From Sinomonas sp. ASV486 (lineage in GTDB: Bacteria > Actinomycetota > Actinomycetes > Actinomycetales > Micrococcaceae), in assembly GCF_030908215.1 (NCBI RefSeq), contig NZ_JAVFJK010000005.1:248001-312000 (forward strand): a stretch of DNA of 64,000 nucleotides. The letters run 5' to 3'. The notes under the pieces were generated by a model. It made no database searches and was not told where the DNA came from. It saw only the letters and a program-made list of their open reading frames with translations. Positions 52,327 through 60,663 of this stretch are shown here, piece by piece. The position numbers and the translations under genes are program-made. Positions within the stretch are counted from its first letter, which is position 1. The number at the start of each line of letters is the position of its first letter.

Positions 52327-53167
52327 CCGCCCCGCGGGGCGCGCTGTCCGTCGGCTGACGGACGACGACACGATCGCCCTCGCAGAGCTGGCGGCGGCGG
52401 ACCCCGTGGCGAACGTCTTCGTCGCCTCGCACCTCGCCGCGCACGGCACGGCCGCGGTGACCGGGACGGGTGCCGAGATCATCGGAACGTTCGACGGCGA
52501 CGGGCGGCTTGCGAGCGCGTGCTGGCTCGGTGCCAACATCGTCCCGGTGGGGGTCCCGGTGGCCCATGCGCCCGCGTATGCGGACATGATCCGCCATTCG
52601 CGCCGCCGGTTCGCCTCGATCTTCGGACCGGCTGACGCGGCGCTCGCGATCTTCGCCGAGCTCGCCGGCCCGGCAGCCCGTGACATCCGCCGCGACCAGC
52701 CCCTCCTCGCGATGGAGGGACCCCCAGCGGTGCCCGCCGACCCGCAGGTGCGCGTCACCACGCTCGACGACTTCGACGCCGTCGCGCCCGCGTGCGTGTC
52801 GATGTTCGAGGAGGAAGTCGGCTACTCCCCGGTGGCGGGGGGCAGCGACAACTACTATCGGCGCGTCCGCCAGCTCATCGCCGAGGGCCACTCGTTCGCG
52901 AGCTTCGACGCGCAGGGCGAGGTCGTGTTCAAGGCCGAGCTCGGCGCAGTCTCCCCGGCGGCATCGCAGATCCAGGGCGTCTGGGTGCGGCCCTCGCACC
53001 GCGGCGAGGGGCTCAGCCACGGCGGCACGGCGGCCATCGTCGAACAGGCACAGCGGTTCGCCCCGATCGTGAGCCTGTATGTGAACGACTACAACCACAA
53101 GGCCCGGGCGAGCTACCGGCGGGTGGGCTTCGAGCAGGTGGGGACTTTCGCCACCGTCCTCTTCTGA
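52280..53167 (+). CDS. GNAT acetyltransferase with DUF4081-like N-terminal domain
   Basis: A ~295-residue protein. The N-terminal half ([30 protein letters not shown] ... [10 protein letters not shown]) resembles DUF4081, and the C-terminal half is a GNAT domain with [28 protein letters not shown] and [24 protein letters not shown], the acetyl-CoA site. The GTG start at 52280 lies within ispG, with GGGAGG close upstream; a start further in cannot be ruled out. This gene follows ispG in many actinobacteria; its substrate is unknown. Confidence 0.85.
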   Translation: MEKILSKAAPWSPSRSRPAGRAVRRLTDDDTIALAELAAADPVANVFVASHLAAHGTAAVTGTGAEIIGTFDGDGRLASACWLGANIVPVGVPVAHAPAYADMIRHSRRRFASIFGPADAALAIFAELAGPAARDIRRDQPLLAMEGPPAVPADPQVRVTTLDDFDAVAPACVSMFEEEVGYSPVAGGSDNYYRRVRQLIAEGHSFASFDAQGEVVFKAELGAVSPAASQIQGVWVRPSHRGEGLSHGGTAAIVEQAQRFAPIVSLYVNDYNHKARASYRRVGFEQVGTFATVLF

Positions 53168-53173
53168 GGGCCC

Positions 53174-53791
53174 CTACACGCCCGGCGCGCCGCCGAACGG
53201 GAGCGGGCCCGTGAGGATGCGCTGCACGGCGGGCGCGAGGAAGGCCTCGGCATCGGCTTGTCGCAATGCTGCGATGGGCTCGAGCTCCACGAGATACCTG
53301 GCCACGAGGAAGCCCACCACCTGGGTCGCTGCGAGGGACGCACGCAGCTCGCACTCGGCGTCGTCATAGGGCAGGCCCGCGGCGACCTTGCCGATGATCT
53401 GCCGGCGCACCACTTCGCGCAGCAGCCGTGTCCTGGCCGTCGAGCCGATCGTCGTGCGGAAGAACGCGGCGAGCACGTGCTTCTGGGGTCCCTCCCACAG
53501 CGACATGACGGCGTGGGCGACGACCCGGCCGCGGCCCTCGGCAGTCGAGGAATCGATGCCTGCGAGGAGGTCGCCCGGATCGGCGGGAAGCGAGACCGCG
53601 GCCGCGAACAGCCCGTCCTTCCCGTCGAAGTAGTGATGCACGAGCGCCGGGTCCACCTTGGCCTCGCGGGCCACCTGGCGCAGGCTCACGGCGTCGAATC
53701 CGTGTTCGGCGAAGAGGTGCGTCGCGGCGGCGACGATCCGCGCGCGGCGATCGCCGCCGTCGTCCGGCCGGCCCCGCCGCAGCGGATTCAC
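53174..53791 (-). CDS. TetR-family regulator of the ABC-2 exporter
   Basis: A 205-residue protein with an N-terminal TetR HTH (RARIVAAATHLFAEHGFDAVSLRQVAREAKVDPALVHHYFDGKDGLF, residues ~16-62) and a helical C-terminal domain. It is the last gene of the leftward operon ATPase-permease-TetR, coupled to the permease by GTGA. The perfect 30-bp palindrome upstream of the ATPase gene is the obvious operator, so it should repress its own operon. It is convergent with the acetyltransferase gene six bases away. Confidence 0.92.
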   Translation of the reverse strand: MNPLRRGRPDDGGDRRARIVAAATHLFAEHGFDAVSLRQVAREAKVDPALVHHYFDGKDGLFAAAVSLPADPGDLLAGIDSSTAEGRGRVVAHAVMSLWEGPQKHVLAAFFRTTIGSTARTRLLREVVRRQIIGKVAAGLPYDDAECELRASLAATQVVGFLVARYLVELEPIAALRQADAEAFLAPAVQRILTGPLPFGGAPGV

Positions 53792-54543
53792 GAGCTCTTC
53801 CGCGGCAGGGTGAAGGAAGCGAGTATGAGCAGCCCGACGACGATCGCGGCCATGACGCCGAAGTCCCGCCACATGGTCGCCGAGGGATCGGCGTTCTTGG
53901 CGATCTCCTGCAGGGCGTCGACCGAGTAGGTCAGCGGCATCCAGTCCGAGATCGTGTGGAACACGTCATTCATGTGGTCGCGGGCCACGAAGAGCCCGCA
54001 CAGCAGGATCTGCGGGATGACGACGACGGGCATGAACTGCACGGCCTGGAATTCGGTGCGCGCGAAGGCGCTGCAGGAGAGCCCGAGCGCCACTCCGAGG
54101 ACGGCGTTCACGACGGCGACGAGCACCACGTAGCCGCCGTTGCCCTTGATGTCGAGGTTGAACACCCAGTACGCGACGCCGGTGGCGATGGCCGACTGGA
54201 GCGCGGCCATGATCGAGAAGGCGATGCCGTACCCGAAGAGGAGATCGGCGGTGTGGATCGGCGTCGTCATGAGACGCTCGAGGGTCCCGGTGGTTCGTTC
54301 GCGGAGCATCGTGATCGACGTGATGAGGAACATGACGATGAACGGGAAGATCGCCAGCATGATGAGGCCGACCCGGTCGAACGTGCGGGGCGCACCGGGC
54401 GGCAGCGTCTCGTTCTCGTAGAGCCAGTAGACCACGGCGAGCAGCGCCGAGGGCACCACGACGATGAGCGCGAGACTGCGCCGATCATGGCGCAGCTGGG
54501 ACAGGACACGGGCCGCCGTGGCCAACAGCATCCGAGGGTTCAT
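53788..54543 (-). CDS. ABC-2 type transporter permease
   Basis: A 251-residue permease with six hydrophobic segments. It shows the ABC-2 pattern RRSLALIVVVPSALLAVVYWLY at the N-terminus, TMLRERTTGTLERLMTTPIHTADLLFGY near residue 80 (the conserved coupling segment) and ARTEFQAVQFMPVVVIPQILLCGLFV near residue 163. It pairs with the ATPase upstream (ATGA overlap). It likely exports a toxic or hydrophobic compound that also induces the TetR regulator. Confidence 0.92.
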   Translation of the reverse strand: MNPRMLLATAARVLSQLRHDRRSLALIVVVPSALLAVVYWLYENETLPPGAPRTFDRVGLIMLAIFPFIVMFLITSITMLRERTTGTLERLMTTPIHTADLLFGYGIAFSIMAALQSAIATGVAYWVFNLDIKGNGGYVVLVAVVNAVLGVALGLSCSAFARTEFQAVQFMPVVVIPQILLCGLFVARDHMNDVFHTISDWMPLTYSVDALQEIAKNADPSATMWRDFGVMAAIVVGLLILASFTLPRKSS

Positions 54544-55328
54544 GCTGCATGCTCCTTGGTCGGGACCGGCAGGCCGGCCGCCTGGCGCTCGAGGTCGGCG
54601 CGGATGATCCCGAGGAACGCCTGCTCGAGATCGCTGCTCCCGCCGCGCTCACGGAGACCGTCCGGCGTGAGCTGGGCCAGCATGCGGCCCTCCCGCAGGA
54701 GCAGGAGCGAGTCGCAGCGGGTGGCCTCCTCCATGACATGGCTCGAGACGAGGAGGGTTGCACCCCCGTCGGCGAGCGCGCGGAAGCGTTCCCAGAGGTC
54801 GACGCGCAGCACCGGGTCGAGGCCCACTGTCGGCTCGTCGAGGACGAGGAGCTCAGGGTCGCCGACGAGCGCGCACGCGAGCGAGACGCGGCTGAACTGG
54901 CCGCCGGACAGGTCTGAGGCCTTTCGCCGGGCAAGGTCCGCAAGGCCGACGGCGGCGACCGCCTCGCGCGCGTCCGCCGCCGACCTGCCGTGGAGCGCCC
55001 CGAAGTACCGCACGTTGTCGAGGACGCTCAGGTCCCGGTAGATGCTCGCCTCCTGTGTCATGTACCCGATCGCGTGGCGCAGGCTCGCCGCGCCCGCGGG
55101 GCGCCCCAGAACGGTGAGGGACCCCTTCCACAGCCGCTGGACGCCCACGATGCTCCGCATGAGCGTGCTCTTGCCGCTCCCGGACGGGCCGAGGAGCCCC
55201 GTGACGCGCCCTTGGGGGACAGCGAACCCGAGGTCGTGGAGTATCGGCTTGCGATGGATGCGGACGGACAGCGAGTCTGCTTCGATGGCGGGCGGCGTCG
55301 TTGCGGCGTGGGCTGGGGTGTGGTCCAT
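54540..55328 (-). CDS. ABC transporter ATP-binding protein
   Basis: A 262-residue ATPase. Walker A is GPSGSGKSTLMRSIVG near residue 48, the Q-loop TQEASIYRDLSVLDN near 92, the signature LSGGQFSRVSLA near 138, Walker B LLVLDEPTVGLDP near 160, and the switch His is in SSHVMEEATRC near 193. Start ATG at 55328 follows GGGAG. It is the first gene of the three-gene exporter operon, directly downstream of the palindromic operator. Confidence 0.94.
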   Translation of the reverse strand: MDHTPAHAATTPPAIEADSLSVRIHRKPILHDLGFAVPQGRVTGLLGPSGSGKSTLMRSIVGVQRLWKGSLTVLGRPAGAASLRHAIGYMTQEASIYRDLSVLDNVRYFGALHGRSAADAREAVAAVGLADLARRKASDLSGGQFSRVSLACALVGDPELLVLDEPTVGLDPVLRVDLWERFRALADGGATLLVSSHVMEEATRCDSLLLLREGRMLAQLTPDGLRERGGSSDLEQAFLGIIRADLERQAAGLPVPTKEHAA

Positions 55329-55352
55329 GGCTGACTCCCGAGAGAAGGGAAA

Positions 55353-55382
55353 CGCTCAATTCATCACGTGATGAATTGAGCG
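55353..55382. promoter_or_regulatory. Perfect 30-bp palindrome, exporter operator
   Basis: CGCTCAATTCATCAC is followed directly by its exact reverse complement, with no spacer. It is 25 bases upstream of the ATPase ATG and should be bound by the TetR protein of the same operon. Confidence 0.85.
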
Positions 55383-55419
55383 TAAGACCGGTGTGCCGGC
55401 TGGTCAATGCCCCGGGGGG

Positions 55420-55725
55420 TCAGGCCTCCCTGCGGAACTGGACCTTCCACTCCTCGGGCCCCTCTGAAAGGTAGGCGACCCCGAAGGCGCCCTCGCGGTA
55501 CCGCTGCTCGACCTGCGCCAGCAGGGGCAGTGGTGCGTGGTTGGCAATGATGACGAGCCCCGAGCCGACGGGGAGCGAGTCCAGCGCGCCGAAGATCGTC
55601 GCGTGGCGGATGGCATGCGGGATGACGCGCACGTCGAGTTCGGGGAAGCCCTCGGCGTCATGCTCCCCGCACGCGCACGAGGACTTCTGGGTCAGGGTCA
55701 GCGGGTTCGCCTCGGTGTATTCCAT
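55420..55725 (-). CDS. DUF2249-domain protein
   Basis: A 101-residue protein almost entirely made of a DUF2249 domain: LDVRVIPHAIRHATIFGALDSLPVGSGLVIIANHAPLPLLAQVEQRY, with EWKVQFRREA at the end. A CACGEH pair of cysteines lies near residue 18. DUF2249 proteins are often encoded with nitrite reductase, NO-response or hemerythrin genes, and here the NirK cassette is divergent. AAGGA precedes the ATG. The biochemical role is unknown. Confidence 0.9.
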   Translation of the reverse strand: MEYTEANPLTLTQKSSCACGEHDAEGFPELDVRVIPHAIRHATIFGALDSLPVGSGLVIIANHAPLPLLAQVEQRYREGAFGVAYLSEGPEEWKVQFRREA

Positions 55726-55764
55726 GCCATGTCCTTCCGGTGGGCTTTGTGGGTCAGACTTTAC

Positions 55765-55770
55765 TACAAT
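55765..55770 (+). promoter_or_regulatory. -10 box (TACAAT) of HTH gene
   Basis: TACAAT is seven bases before the GTG at 55778. The surrounding 55740-55790 stretch is unusually AT-rich for this window. Confidence 0.5.
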
Positions 55771-55777
55771 AAATTCC

Positions 55778-56596
55778 GTGATAAATAGTCCGCTCGGCCC
55801 TCAGCCCACGTCGCCCAGTCCCGCGACCCCGCTCTCGGGTGCGCGCGCCGCGATCCTGGACGTCCTGCGGGGAAAGGAAGGGCCGAGCACGGTCGAGGCG
55901 CTCGCCCGCGAGATGGGACAGCACCCCAACACCGTGAGGGAGCACCTCGAGGCCCTCGTGGGCGCGGGCCTCGCCGAACTCGCGGACGGACCCCTGCTGG
56001 GGGAGGTCCGTCCGGCGCGGCGAGGGCGCCCCTCGAAGCGCTACCGCGCCGTCGAGCAGGCCGGCGGATCTCTGGGGTACGCGGAGCTCGCGGGAGCGCT
56101 CGCCGCGGAGCTCGCGCGCCTCGCGCCGGATCCGCGTGCTGCCGGGGCGGAGGCGGGCCGCGGCTGGGCCCGCCAGGCCCTCGGCCCGGCCCCGGTGCGC
56201 GTCACCGCCTCCGACGCACGACGCCGCGTGCTCGCCGAACTCGTTGAGCTCGGCTTCGGCATCGAAGCGGTGCCGTCGCGGACCCGCCGGGCTGACACTG
56301 GTGCTCCGGGCGGCTCCGGCGGCGAGGCTAGCACCTGCGGCGAGGCCGATACCGGCCTTCCGGCCAATACCGCGTCTGGGTCCGACACCGAGGTCGAGGC
56401 CGAGGCGGCAGCGACCGTGCGACTCGTGCGGTGTCCGCTCCTCTCCGCGGCGAAGGACCAGCCTGGCGTCGTGTGTTCGGTCCATGCCGGGCTCGTCGAG
56501 GAGTCCCTGCGGCTTCTGGGCCACGACGATCTCGGCTCGCGCCTCGAGCCGTTCGCCGAACCCGGAGCGTGCCTGCTCACGATCGGCCGTCCATGA
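55778..56596 (+). CDS. HTH transcriptional regulator with cysteine-bearing C-terminus
   Basis: A 272-residue regulator. The winged HTH is residues ~22-92 (ARAAILDVLRGKEGPSTVEALAREMGQHPNTVREHLEALVGAGL and GRPSKRYRAV). The C-terminal part carries C219, C233 and C265 in VRCPLLSAAKD, VVCSVHAGL and GACLLTI, a spacing seen in DeoR/ArsR-like regulators that may bind an Fe-S cluster. An acidic, low-complexity insert (residues ~170-212, with C187) separates the parts. The gene is coupled to the NnrS-like gene (ATGA) and divergent from DUF2249, so it probably controls this nitrite/NO cassette (inference). GTG start, leaderless type. Confidence 0.82.
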   Translation: MINSPLGPQPTSPSPATPLSGARAAILDVLRGKEGPSTVEALAREMGQHPNTVREHLEALVGAGLAELADGPLLGEVRPARRGRPSKRYRAVEQAGGSLGYAELAGALAAELARLAPDPRAAGAEAGRGWARQALGPAPVRVTASDARRRVLAELVELGFGIEAVPSRTRRADTGAPGGSGGEASTCGEADTGLPANTASGSDTEVEAEAAATVRLVRCPLLSAAKDQPGVVCSVHAGLVEESLRLLGHDDLGSRLEPFAEPGACLLTIGRP

Positions 56597-57801
56597 GCCC
56601 CAACCCGGCGCCCAAGGTCGCCACGACCATCTGGCCGCGTGCGCTGCTCCTCGCGCTCGGCGCGGCATCCCTCTTGGCGGGCCTCGACGCGGCGCTGGTC
56701 CTGCTCGGCGTCGCCGCGCCCGTTGGCGGTGGCACAGCACCGGTGCTGCCGCCCTCGCACGGGATCCTCATGGTGTTCGGATTCGTGGGCACACTCATCG
56801 CCCTCGAGCGGGCCGTCGCCCTGCGCCGTGTGTGGGGGTACTCCGCTCCGGCGCTCCTGGGTATCGGGTCCCTCGCCCAGCTGGTGCCCGTGCTCGGTGC
56901 CGGGACCGCGTGGGTGCCGCGCGCCGTCGTGCTTGCCGGGGCGGTCATGTTCGCCGTGGTCTACGTGCCGCTGTGGCGCCGCCAGCGCGACCCCGCGGTG
57001 CTCGTCCAGGCGCTCGGCGCCGTCGCGGCGGCCGGCGGCGCCGGTCTCTTGGCGGCCGGGGTGAGTGTGGCCGCCGTCGTGCCGTGGTTCGCTGCGTTCC
57101 TCCTGGCCACGATCGCGGGGGAGCGGCTCGAGCTCGCCCGGCTGAGGATCCGCGGACGCTGGGCGGAGCCGCTGCTCGTCAGCGCGTGCGCCGCGATCGT
57201 GGCGTTTGGCCCCGTGACCCTGCTCTGGCCCGCCGTGGGGTATCCGCTCTTCGGGCTGGCACTGCTCGGCCTCGCCGCGTGGCTCGTCACGTACGACGTC
57301 GCGCGGGCCACCATCCGCTCGCCGGGCCTGCCGCGCTTCGTAGCCGCGTGCCTGCTGGCCGGCTACGCGTGGCTCGGCGTGGCCGCGGGGGTATGCCTCT
57401 TGACGCCCGGCGCCCCCTCGGGGGCCGCCTACGACGCGTTCCTCCACGCGATGTTCCTGGGCTTCGTCATGTCCATGATCATGGCCCACGCGCCCGTGAT
57501 CCTGCCCGCCGTCCTGCGCCGGCCCCTGCCCTACCTCTCCGCGATGTGGGTCCCGGCCGCGCTCCTGCACGCCACCCTCGTGCTGCGCCTCGCGACTGGT
57601 GACGCGCGGGGGGACATCGTGGCGTGGCAGTGGGGCGGCATGGGCAATGTCGCGGCCGTGCTCGCCTTCGTGGCGCTCGCGGCGTATGCGGCGGCCACCG
57701 GGCGGCGCGCCCCCGCCGGCCGCGCCACCAAGGGACCCATACCCAGGAGCCGAGCTGGGGAGCCCGCGACGGGTCGAACACATCAGGAGGGCGCAGCATG
57801 A
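56593..57801 (+). CDS. NnrS-like polytopic membrane protein
   Basis: A 402-residue membrane protein with about 12 hydrophobic segments. SHGILMVFGFVGTLIALERAVAL near residue 56 and FLHAMFLGFVMSMIMAHAPVILPAVLRRPLPYL near residue 282 carry the histidines expected for haem-copper-like NnrS proteins, which are linked to NO stress. The match is by pattern only. It overlaps both the regulator upstream and the NirK fusion downstream (ATGA each), so the three are one translational unit. The last ~35 residues are hydrophilic. Confidence 0.75.
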   Translation: MSPNPAPKVATTIWPRALLLALGAASLLAGLDAALVLLGVAAPVGGGTAPVLPPSHGILMVFGFVGTLIALERAVALRRVWGYSAPALLGIGSLAQLVPVLGAGTAWVPRAVVLAGAVMFAVVYVPLWRRQRDPAVLVQALGAVAAAGGAGLLAAGVSVAAVVPWFAAFLLATIAGERLELARLRIRGRWAEPLLVSACAAIVAFGPVTLLWPAVGYPLFGLALLGLAAWLVTYDVARATIRSPGLPRFVAACLLAGYAWLGVAAGVCLLTPGAPSGAAYDAFLHAMFLGFVMSMIMAHAPVILPAVLRRPLPYLSAMWVPAALLHATLVLRLATGDARGDIVAWQWGGMGNVAAVLAFVALAAYAAATGRRAPAGRATKGPIPRSRAGEPATGRTHQEGAA

Positions 57802-60542
57802 TGCCGTCCCTTCCCCCCAAGGGGTTGAAGCCCGCCAGCGGATCGGGTCCGGCCGGGCGTCCCGGCACCGGCCGGGCATGGTGGCACCGGTGGGCGAACG
57901 CCCCGACGCTCGCGTGGCTGCTGGCCATCGCCGTGCTTGCGGGCATCCACCGCGGCATCCCGGCGTCCGGATGGCTCCTGACCCACCTCGCCTTCCTGGG
58001 TGCCGCGACCAACGCGATCGTCGTCTACTCGTGGCACTTCGCCGAGGCCCTCCTGCGCCTGCCCGTGCCGTCACGCCGCGCTGTTGCGGTCCGGATAGTG
58101 CTCCTGAATGCAGGCGCCACGGCGGCGATGGCCGGCGTCGTGTCCGGGTTCTGGCCGGCCTCGGTCACCGGTGCCGCGGCGGTGGGGCTGGCCGCGGGAT
58201 GGCATGGTGTCGCCCTGCTCGTGCGGGTCCGCCGTGCACTGCCCTCGAGGTTCGCGTCGACGCTGCGGTACTACCTCGCGGCGTGCGCCCTCCTTCCGTT
58301 CGGGGCGGCGGCCGGAGCCGTGCTCGCCCTCCCCGGCGCGGACGACGGCGAGCTCCACGCCCGCCTCCTTCTCGCCCACGAGTCGGTCAACGTGCTCGGC
58401 TGGGTGGGACTGAGTGTGCTGGGAACCCTCGTGACCCTCCTGCCCACCATGCTGCGCACCCGCGCCGACGATGCCGCCGAGCCCACAGCGCGCCGCGCGC
58501 TGTGGTTCCTCCTGGCCGGCGTCCTCGGCGCAGCGGCCGGCGCGCTCGCGGGGCAGCGCCTCGTCGTGGCGGCCGGACTCCTGGCGTACTTGATCGGCGT
58601 CCTGGTCTCCGCGGTCCCCCTCGCCCGCGCGGTCCGCAGCAAGCCCCCCGTAGCCTTCGCGCCGCTCTCCGCGGTCGCGTCGCTCCTCTGGCTCATCGGG
58701 GCGCTCTCATGGCTCCTGTGGATCACCGCCGCGGCTCCCGACTGGGACGCCCTCCACCTGGCTCTGGCCGACCTCACCCCCGCGCTCGCCGCCGGCTTCG
58801 CGGCCCAGGTGCTCCTCGGCGCGCTCTCGTACCTGCTGCCGGTGGTCTTCGGGGGTGGCCCGTCCGTGGTGCGGCGGCGCACGGAGATGCTTGACGCTGG
58901 CGCGTGGCTCCGCGTGGTCCTCGCCAACGGCGCGCTCGCGCTCTACCTGCTCCCCGTGCCCAGCGCCGTGCGGGTCGCCGCGGCCGTGGCCGGGCTCCTC
59001 GCCCTCATCGCGTTCGTGTGGCTTGCCCTCAGGGCGTTCCTGACCCGGCCCCGTGCGGAGGACCAGGAGCGGCACCCCGCTGGCTCGGGTCCCATCGCCG
59101 TGGGCGCTACGGTGCGCAGCAGGCTCGGGTCGGGCGCGGTGGGGCTGGCCGTGCTCCTCGCGGCAGTCGTGGCCGGCGTTGCGGCGGATCCGTCCGTGAT
59201 TCCGGCCGCGGCCGGTGGCTCGCCCGCGGCCGCGGCGGGTGCGGTCGGAGCGAAAGGAGGCGGCGGCGTCGTGCCTACCGGGCACACCACCACCGTGGAG
59301 GTGGTGATGTCCGGGATGCGCTTCGTGCCGGACAACGTGAGCGTGCCGGTCGGGGACAGGCTCGTCATCAGCCTGACCAACAAGGACCAGACCCCACACG
59401 ATCTCGTGCTCGCGACGGGCCAGGACTCCTCCCGCGTGTACCCCGGCCAGAACGGCAGGCTCGACGCCGGCGTGATGGGCGCGTCCGTGGACGGCTGGTG
59501 CTCGGTGGTGGGGCACAAGCAGATGGGCATGGTGTTCCGCGTCAACGTCACCGGCGCCCAGGGAGGCGCCGCCCCCAGCACTCCTCAGGCGATGGACATG
59601 CCGGGCATGCAGCACGCGGCTACTGCGTCGCCCGGCGCCCCGGCCAACGCCTCGACGGCCCCGCACACCCCGTACCCCGCAGACCTCCCGGCCGTGCCCG
59701 CCGGCACCACCCATAAGGTGACGCTCACTGTGCGGGACACGGTCGCCGAGGTGGCGCCCGGTGTCACCCAGACCCTCTGGACCTACAACGGCACCGCGCC
59801 GGGCCCCGTACTGCACGGGCGCGTGGGGGACACCTTCGAGGTCACGCTCGTCAACGACGCCTCCACTGGGCATTCGATCGACTTCCACGCCGGGACCATC
59901 GCCCCGGACGGGCCCATGCGGACCATCGACCCGGGCCAGCAGCTCACCTACACCTTCACGGCCGCTCAGCCGGGGATCTGGATGTACCACTGCTCCACGA
60001 TGCCCATGTCCCTGCATATTGCGAACGGGATGTTCGGCGCCGTCGTGATCGATCCGCCAGACGCGCCGCCGGTCGACCATGAGTTCGTGCTCGTCCAGAG
60101 CGAGCAGTACCGCGGCGCAGCAGCCAGCGGGGTCCCCGGGATCGCCGGCCTTGACGCGGTCTCGGCGAAGATCACTGCGGGCACCCCGGACGCAGTCGTG
60201 TTCAACGGCTACCCGAACCAGTACGACGCCGCGCCGCTCGCCGTGCGCGCGGGCGATCGGGTGCGGGTGTGGGTGCTCGATGCGGGCCCCGACCGGGCGA
60301 CGTCGTTCCACGTGGTCGGCGCGCAGTTCGGCGCCGTGTGGTCCGAGGGCGCCTACCGCCTCGCCCTTGGGGCCGGTGGAGCACAGTCCGGGGCGTCCCA
60401 GGCGATGGACCTCGCCCCGGCGCAGGGCGGCTTCGTCGACCTGACGTTCCCCGAGGCGGGCAACTACCCGTTCGTGAGCCACTACATGGTGGACGCCGAA
60501 CGCGGCGCGCACGGCGTCTTCGCCGTTGCTGCCGCGAGGTGA
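57798..60542 (+). CDS. nirK: Copper nitrite reductase fused to membrane domain and cupredoxin
   Basis: A 914-residue three-part protein. Residues ~35-460 form about 10-12 membrane segments like the NnrS-type neighbour (with LLAHESVNVLGWVGLSVLG). Residues ~495-590 are a cupredoxin with a complete type 1 copper set (H534, C568, H573, M578). Residues ~625-914 are a two-domain NirK: type 1 copper H692, C732, H740, M745; type 2 copper H697, H731, H895; catalytic D695 and H838. All key residues are present, so it should reduce nitrite to NO, with electrons perhaps passing from the attached cupredoxin. AGGAGG precedes the ATG; a His/Met-rich linker (MDMPGMQHA) joins the copper domains. Confidence 0.92.
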   Translation: MMPSLPPKGLKPASGSGPAGRPGTGRAWWHRWANAPTLAWLLAIAVLAGIHRGIPASGWLLTHLAFLGAATNAIVVYSWHFAEALLRLPVPSRRAVAVRIVLLNAGATAAMAGVVSGFWPASVTGAAAVGLAAGWHGVALLVRVRRALPSRFASTLRYYLAACALLPFGAAAGAVLALPGADDGELHARLLLAHESVNVLGWVGLSVLGTLVTLLPTMLRTRADDAAEPTARRALWFLLAGVLGAAAGALAGQRLVVAAGLLAYLIGVLVSAVPLARAVRSKPPVAFAPLSAVASLLWLIGALSWLLWITAAAPDWDALHLALADLTPALAAGFAAQVLLGALSYLLPVVFGGGPSVVRRRTEMLDAGAWLRVVLANGALALYLLPVPSAVRVAAAVAGLLALIAFVWLALRAFLTRPRAEDQERHPAGSGPIAVGATVRSRLGSGAVGLAVLLAAVVAGVAADPSVIPAAAGGSPAAAAGAVGAKGGGGVVPTGHTTTVEVVMSGMRFVPDNVSVPVGDRLVISLTNKDQTPHDLVLATGQDSSRVYPGQNGRLDAGVMGASVDGWCSVVGHKQMGMVFRVNVTGAQGGAAPSTPQAMDMPGMQHAATASPGAPANASTAPHTPYPADLPAVPAGTTHKVTLTVRDTVAEVAPGVTQTLWTYNGTAPGPVLHGRVGDTFEVTLVNDASTGHSIDFHAGTIAPDGPMRTIDPGQQLTYTFTAAQPGIWMYHCSTMPMSLHIANGMFGAVVIDPPDAPPVDHEFVLVQSEQYRGAAASGVPGIAGLDAVSAKITAGTPDAVVFNGYPNQYDAAPLAVRAGDRVRVWVLDAGPDRATSFHVVGAQFGAVWSEGAYRLALGAGGAQSGASQAMDLAPAQGGFVDLTFPEAGNYPFVSHYMVDAERGAHGVFAVAAAR

Positions 60543-60663
60543 GTGTCCTGCGCGCACGGCGTGTGCGCCGTCACTCCAGCGATCGGGGAGTTGCAGTGCT
60601 GGGATACATTGGTAGCTGACTTTCCCTGCCCTGGAGCCTGATCGGCTCAGCTTCGAGAAACGG

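Noticed and set aside
60552..60568. Terminator after the NirK gene
   Set aside because: Only a 6-bp GCGCAC/GTGCGC stem with a 5-base loop and no U-tract; too weak to list.
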